Shown here one piece after another: positions 6,722 through 9,542 of a DNA stretch of 9,542 nt; the stretch's first letter is position 1; the number at the start of each line of letters is the position of its first letter. Below the pieces are notes generated by a model. It did no database searches. It was not told where the DNA came from and saw only the letters and a list, made by a program, of their open reading frames with translations. The stretch comes from JBBDYG01 sp040901765 (lineage in GTDB: Bacteria; Planctomycetota; Planctomycetia; Pirellulales; Lacipirellulaceae), in the NCBI GenBank assembly GCA_040901765.1, contig JBBDYG010000005.1:1-9542 (forward strand), given 5' to 3'. The position numbers were made by a program, and so were the translations under genes.

Positions 6722-8838
6722 AACTCGCCCACCTGCAGGTTTCAAATTACCGGGGGCTCCGAGATATCTCCATTCCGCTTTCGCCCTTCGTCTGCATCAC
6801 TGGTGAGAACAATGGTGGCAAATCCAGCGTCCTTCAGAGCCTATCGCTGTTCCTCTCGGGCTCCTCTCTCAAGTCTTCAGATTACTTTGAACCAGCAACA
6901 GAGATCGCAATCGCCGTAACTCTGTCGAATGTCACTCAGGAGGATCTGAATCTTCTTGCTGAAGAGCACCGGGGGCGGATTGCGGGGGTAATTGTTGACC
7001 AAAAACTGACGCTTGTCCGAACGTATGGAACGGACGGGAAAAGCCAACTCGGATATTTTGGCCTAGTTCCAAAGGCTCCCCGTTTCACGGCTGAGAATGT
7101 TGCGGAACTCGTCGCGAAGAAGAAGGGGGGACAGCTAAAAGATGCGGTACTAGGCATATTCCCTGAACTTGAAGGACAGGTTAGTGCGGCGATCACGCAG
7201 GGCGCAGCAAGAGACCTCATTCAGCAGCTTGGAGACGGCCTGCCGCTCGCGGAAAAGGAGACACGCTTCGTAGCGTTACCCACCGGTCTAGACAAAAGCG
7301 TAATCCCGATGCTTCCGGAGCGCATCTATATCCCCGCTGTCAAAGACCTGGCGGACGACACGAAGACGGCTGAGACCAGCTCCTTTGGGAAAATCCTGGC
7401 GATCGTGATGAAGGCTATCGAACCGCTTCTAGCGGACGAGAAGGGCCTTTTTGAAAAGCTAAGCAGAAAGTTAACGCGCTTGATCGGCGCGGACGGAACT
7501 GTGGAGGACTCCCGATTGGAGGAGATTAGAAGGATTGAGCGAACAATTCAGGCGTACGTACGTGAAAGCTTCGCCAACGTCAGTCTCGAAATTGATATTC
7601 CGCCACCGGACCTGAGGAGCGTTCTGTCAACGGCTCGCATTCTGGCGGATGACGGGATGAAAGGGCCGCTGGAACTGAAAGGAGACGGGCTTCGTCGCGC
7701 CGTCGTGTTTTCCATACTTCGTGCCTACGTTGAATTCGCGCGTGCAGCGGCGAAGGGTGGTGGTCCAGAGAATGCACCGGAACGCGGCTATCTCCTCCTA
7801 TTTGAGGAGCCCGAACTGTTCCTCCATCCCGATGCGCAGAAGATCCTGTTCGATGCGCTGGGTGTTTTCTCGAAAAAGAACCACGTCGTTGTCACGACAC
7901 ACTCCCCGCTCTTCCTTGGCCCTGATGCGACGGCGACCTTTGTTCGCTTATCGAAGACCGAAAAGGCGGGTGTTCCCAAACCGTTTACCAAGGCATCCCC
8001 TGTCGAATTGAGCGGAATCAGTCCACGCGATGAGTTCCAGTTAATTTGCTTTGAAAACAACAATGCCGCCTTCTTCGCGAAACGGATTGTTCTGGTGGAG
8101 GGCGACAGCGACCTCATCGCACTTCCGCACATCGCTGAAACCCTTGCAGCGGAATGGAATTGTCGGTCGCGCTCCGTGGCCTTCGTTCGAGTTAGCGGAA
8201 AGGGCAGCATAGCGAGATATCGCCGTTTCTTTGCCCGATTTGACGTGCCAGTCTTTGTCATCGCCGATCTCGACACGGTTGAGGATGGTTTTGAAAGACT
8301 GGAGCCAACCGAGCTGGCCAAAGCCCTTCGAGCTGAGTTGATTCAAAAGGCTGACGCGGCGAACGTTGGTGCAGGAATCGGAGCGGTAGCGAAGGCGGCA
8401 GACATCAAGGACGCTCAAGCAAAACCGGAGATTCAGCGGCTCTGGGACGTAGTGCGGGCTGCCAAGCTGGCTTTTGCTGATGACAAAACAAAATATCCAG
8501 AGCTTGAAGCGGCTGTTGACGCCTTTTTCTCTTGGGAGAAGAAGAACGTTCGGCGCGAGTGCATTCGTAAGGCAGAGCAGGCTGAAGTTAAGGCAGCAAA
8601 GCTAGCTCTAATCTGGGAACTGCGGAAGGCTGGGATCTTTATCTTGGAACGGGGGGCTCTCGACGATTATTATCCACCGGAGGTCACCGGCGTCGACAAG
8701 CCTTCGAAGGCATTGGCTTTCCGAAATGCGTTTGCTAAGAAGGAGCAAGTTCTTCCATTGAGTCCGCAACAAACGTGCCCGGCCACGGGAACGGCAAGTT
8801 CCGAATTTGAATATATCTTTTCGACTATTTTTGCATGA
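6718..8838 (+). CDS. OLD-family ATP-dependent nuclease (AAA/ABC ATPase + TOPRIM)
   Basis: A 706-residue protein of the overcoming-lysogenization-defect type; family members (P2 Old, Gabija GajA) are ATPase-coupled DNA nucleases that protect against phage. The N-terminus 'LQVSNYRGLRDISIPL' leads into Walker A GENNGGKSS (29-37). The second half of the ATPase has a degenerate signature 'KGDGLRR' (321-327), Walker B LLLFEEPELFLHP (359-371, with E363/E364) and the switch histidine in TTHSP (H395). The TOPRIM domain follows: VEGDSD (E461, D463, D465), VSGKGS, and ADLD (D517, D519), the expected acidic metal ligands. A late 'LERGALDDYY' (643-652) resembles the OLD C-terminal motif. No membrane segment is seen. 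Its ATG overlaps the hsdS stop. Base composition is lower than its neighbours (31/60 at 7021-7080, 28/60 at 8461-8520, against 39/60 in hsdM and 41/60 in the next gene), suggesting separate acquisition. No UvrD-like partner follows, so it is not a standard Gabija pair. Confidence 0.91.
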   Translation: MKLAHLQVSNYRGLRDISIPLSPFVCITGENNGGKSSVLQSLSLFLSGSSLKSSDYFEPATEIAIAVTLSNVTQEDLNLLAEEHRGRIAGVIVDQKLTLVRTYGTDGKSQLGYFGLVPKAPRFTAENVAELVAKKKGGQLKDAVLGIFPELEGQVSAAITQGAARDLIQQLGDGLPLAEKETRFVALPTGLDKSVIPMLPERIYIPAVKDLADDTKTAETSSFGKILAIVMKAIEPLLADEKGLFEKLSRKLTRLIGADGTVEDSRLEEIRRIERTIQAYVRESFANVSLEIDIPPPDLRSVLSTARILADDGMKGPLELKGDGLRRAVVFSILRAYVEFARAAAKGGGPENAPERGYLLLFEEPELFLHPDAQKILFDALGVFSKKNHVVVTTHSPLFLGPDATATFVRLSKTEKAGVPKPFTKASPVELSGISPRDEFQLICFENNNAAFFAKRIVLVEGDSDLIALPHIAETLAAEWNCRSRSVAFVRVSGKGSIARYRRFFARFDVPVFVIADLDTVEDGFERLEPTELAKALRAELIQKADAANVGAGIGAVAKAADIKDAQAKPEIQRLWDVVRAAKLAFADDKTKYPELEAAVDAFFSWEKKNVRRECIRKAEQAEVKAAKLALIWELRKAGIFILERGALDDYYPPEVTGVDKPSKALAFRNAFAKKEQVLPLSPQQTCPATGTASSEFEYIFSTIFA

Positions 8839-8866
8839 CCTCTGAACGAGCTCCACTGATTACTTG
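8839..8866 (+). other. Short intergenic gap before the exonuclease gene
   Basis: These 28 bases are the only intergenic stretch longer than 5 bp in the window. No hairpin terminator or recognisable promoter fits in it, and the best ribosome-binding candidate (GAACGAG, 8844-8850) is weak and rather far from the ATG. An in-frame TGA at 8843 limits upstream extension; a TTG at 8864 is the only alternative start close by. Confidence 0.6.
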
Positions 8867-9542
8867 ATGCGCTTCATCCACGCCTCCGATCTCCACATCG
8901 ATAGCCCCCTGCGCGGTCTCGACCGCTACGAGGGCGCCCCAGTCGCACGACTGCGCATTGCGACGCGGGCCACGCTGGAACGACTGGTCGACATGGCGAT
9001 TGCCGAGCGCGTCGACTTCGTTCTCTTCGCCGGTGACATCTACGACCGCGATTGGCAGGCTTTCCAAACCGGCCTGTTCTTTCGCGAGCAGATGGTGCGC
9101 TTGCGCAGAGCGGACATCAGCGTGTTCATCGTGCAAGGCAACCACGATGCGCAGGGCGTGATCACTCGCCAATTGGTCCTGCCGTCGAATGTCACCGTGT
9201 TTTCCAGTCGTACAGCCGAAACCGTTCGAATCGATGAACTGTCGGTAGCAATCCACGGGCGCAGCTTCCCCAATCGGGCAGTGGACGAAGATCTGGTTCC
9301 GTCGTACCCAGCACCCGTTCCAGACTTTTTCAATATTGGAATGTTGCATACCAGCCTCAATGGCCGGCCGGGCCATGACCCCTACGCGCCGACGGATCTC
9401 GCGACGCTGATGGCCAAGGGCTATGACTACTGGGCGCTAGGGCACGTCCATGCGCGTGAAGTGCTGTCGGCGGCCCCGCGCATCGTTTTCCCGGGCAACC
9501 TTCAGGGACGGCGTGCGAGCGAGACGGGTGCCAAGGGCTGCG
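8867..9542 (+). CDS. YhaO/SbcD-like metallophosphoesterase DNA exonuclease (3' partial)
   Basis: This is the N-terminal 225 codons of a calcineurin-like phosphoesterase of the SbcD/Mre11 group, still open at the window end. Metal-binding motifs are all present and well spaced: DLH (8-10), GDIYDRD (56-62), GNHD (91-94), LHTS (160-163) and GHVH (192-195). The sequence after GHVH, 'IVFPGNLQGRRASETGAKGC', is the hallmark of the YhaO branch ('DNA repair exonuclease') rather than classical SbcD. Such proteins normally act with an SbcC/Rad50-like ATPase (YhaN) encoded next door, which would lie beyond the window. ATG 8867 is chosen because it places the DLH motif at residue 8, as in the family. The gene returns to high GC and is separated by 28 bp, so it may be a resident repair gene next to the defence operon, or part of the same transcript. 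Confidence 0.9.
   Translation, partial: MRFIHASDLHIDSPLRGLDRYEGAPVARLRIATRATLERLVDMAIAERVDFVLFAGDIYDRDWQAFQTGLFFREQMVRLRRADISVFIVQGNHDAQGVITRQLVLPSNVTVFSSRTAETVRIDELSVAIHGRSFPNRAVDEDLVPSYPAPVPDFFNIGMLHTSLNGRPGHDPYAPTDLATLMAKGYDYWALGHVHAREVLSAAPRIVFPGNLQGRRASETGAKGC

Noticed and set aside
6718..9542. Classical Gabija system (GajA-GajB)
   Set aside because: The next gene is a metallophosphoesterase with DLH, GNHD and GHVH motifs, not a UvrD-like helicase.
1..9542. CRISPR array, tRNA, integrase or insertion sequence
   Set aside because: No regularly spaced repeats, cloverleaf, transposase motif or terminal repeats were seen; coding sequence fills nearly the whole window.

Overview
The window is a compact DNA-defence and DNA-processing locus in which every gene lies on the + strand. 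Most genes are about 60-65 % GC by eye, start codons include ATG and GTG, and Shine-Dalgarno sites are purine-rich. Together with the protein style, this suggests a high-GC Gram-negative bacterium, most likely a proteobacterium. The sequence alone does not fix the genus. No RNA genes, CRISPR arrays, insertion sequences or attachment sites were seen.

Layout: (1) positions 2-2425, hsdR, the restriction/translocase subunit of a type I restriction-modification system, cut at its 5' end by the window edge; (2) 2431-3870, hsdM, the adenine methyltransferase subunit; (3) 3867-4976, a DUF1016/YhcG-family PD-(D/E)XK nuclease; (4) 4973-6721, hsdS, a two-TRD specificity subunit; (5) 6718-8838, an OLD-family protein with an SMC/ABC-like ATPase fused to a TOPRIM nuclease domain; (6) 8867 to the window end, the N-terminal part of a YhaO/SbcD-like metallophosphoesterase exonuclease. 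The hsdR-hsdM gap is 5 bp. The next three junctions are 4-bp stop/start overlaps (ATGA, GTGA, ATGA), so genes 1-5 look like one translationally coupled operon. Gene 6 follows after 28 bp and may be co-transcribed or may begin a separate yhaO-yhaN-type repair module.

How they fit together: HsdM2-HsdS would methylate a bipartite target, and addition of HsdR would cut unmodified invading DNA. The YhcG nuclease sits inside the RM operon and the OLD ATPase-nuclease is coupled directly behind hsdS, so both are candidates for accessory or back-up effectors working with the RM complex. The precedent is the type I RM-linked anticodon nuclease PrrC. The OLD protein resembles Gabija GajA in architecture, but no UvrD-like helicase partner is present in the window.

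The most unusual local structure is a pair of near-identical 25-bp palindromic units inside the YhcG gene (4155-4218), which are in inverted orientation to each other and encode a repeated seven-residue peptide. The hsdS gene is an internal duplication whose halves are collinear with a constant 289-residue offset. The OLD gene and the one hsdS TRD stretch sampled are visibly less GC-rich than their neighbours, which hints at a mosaic origin.
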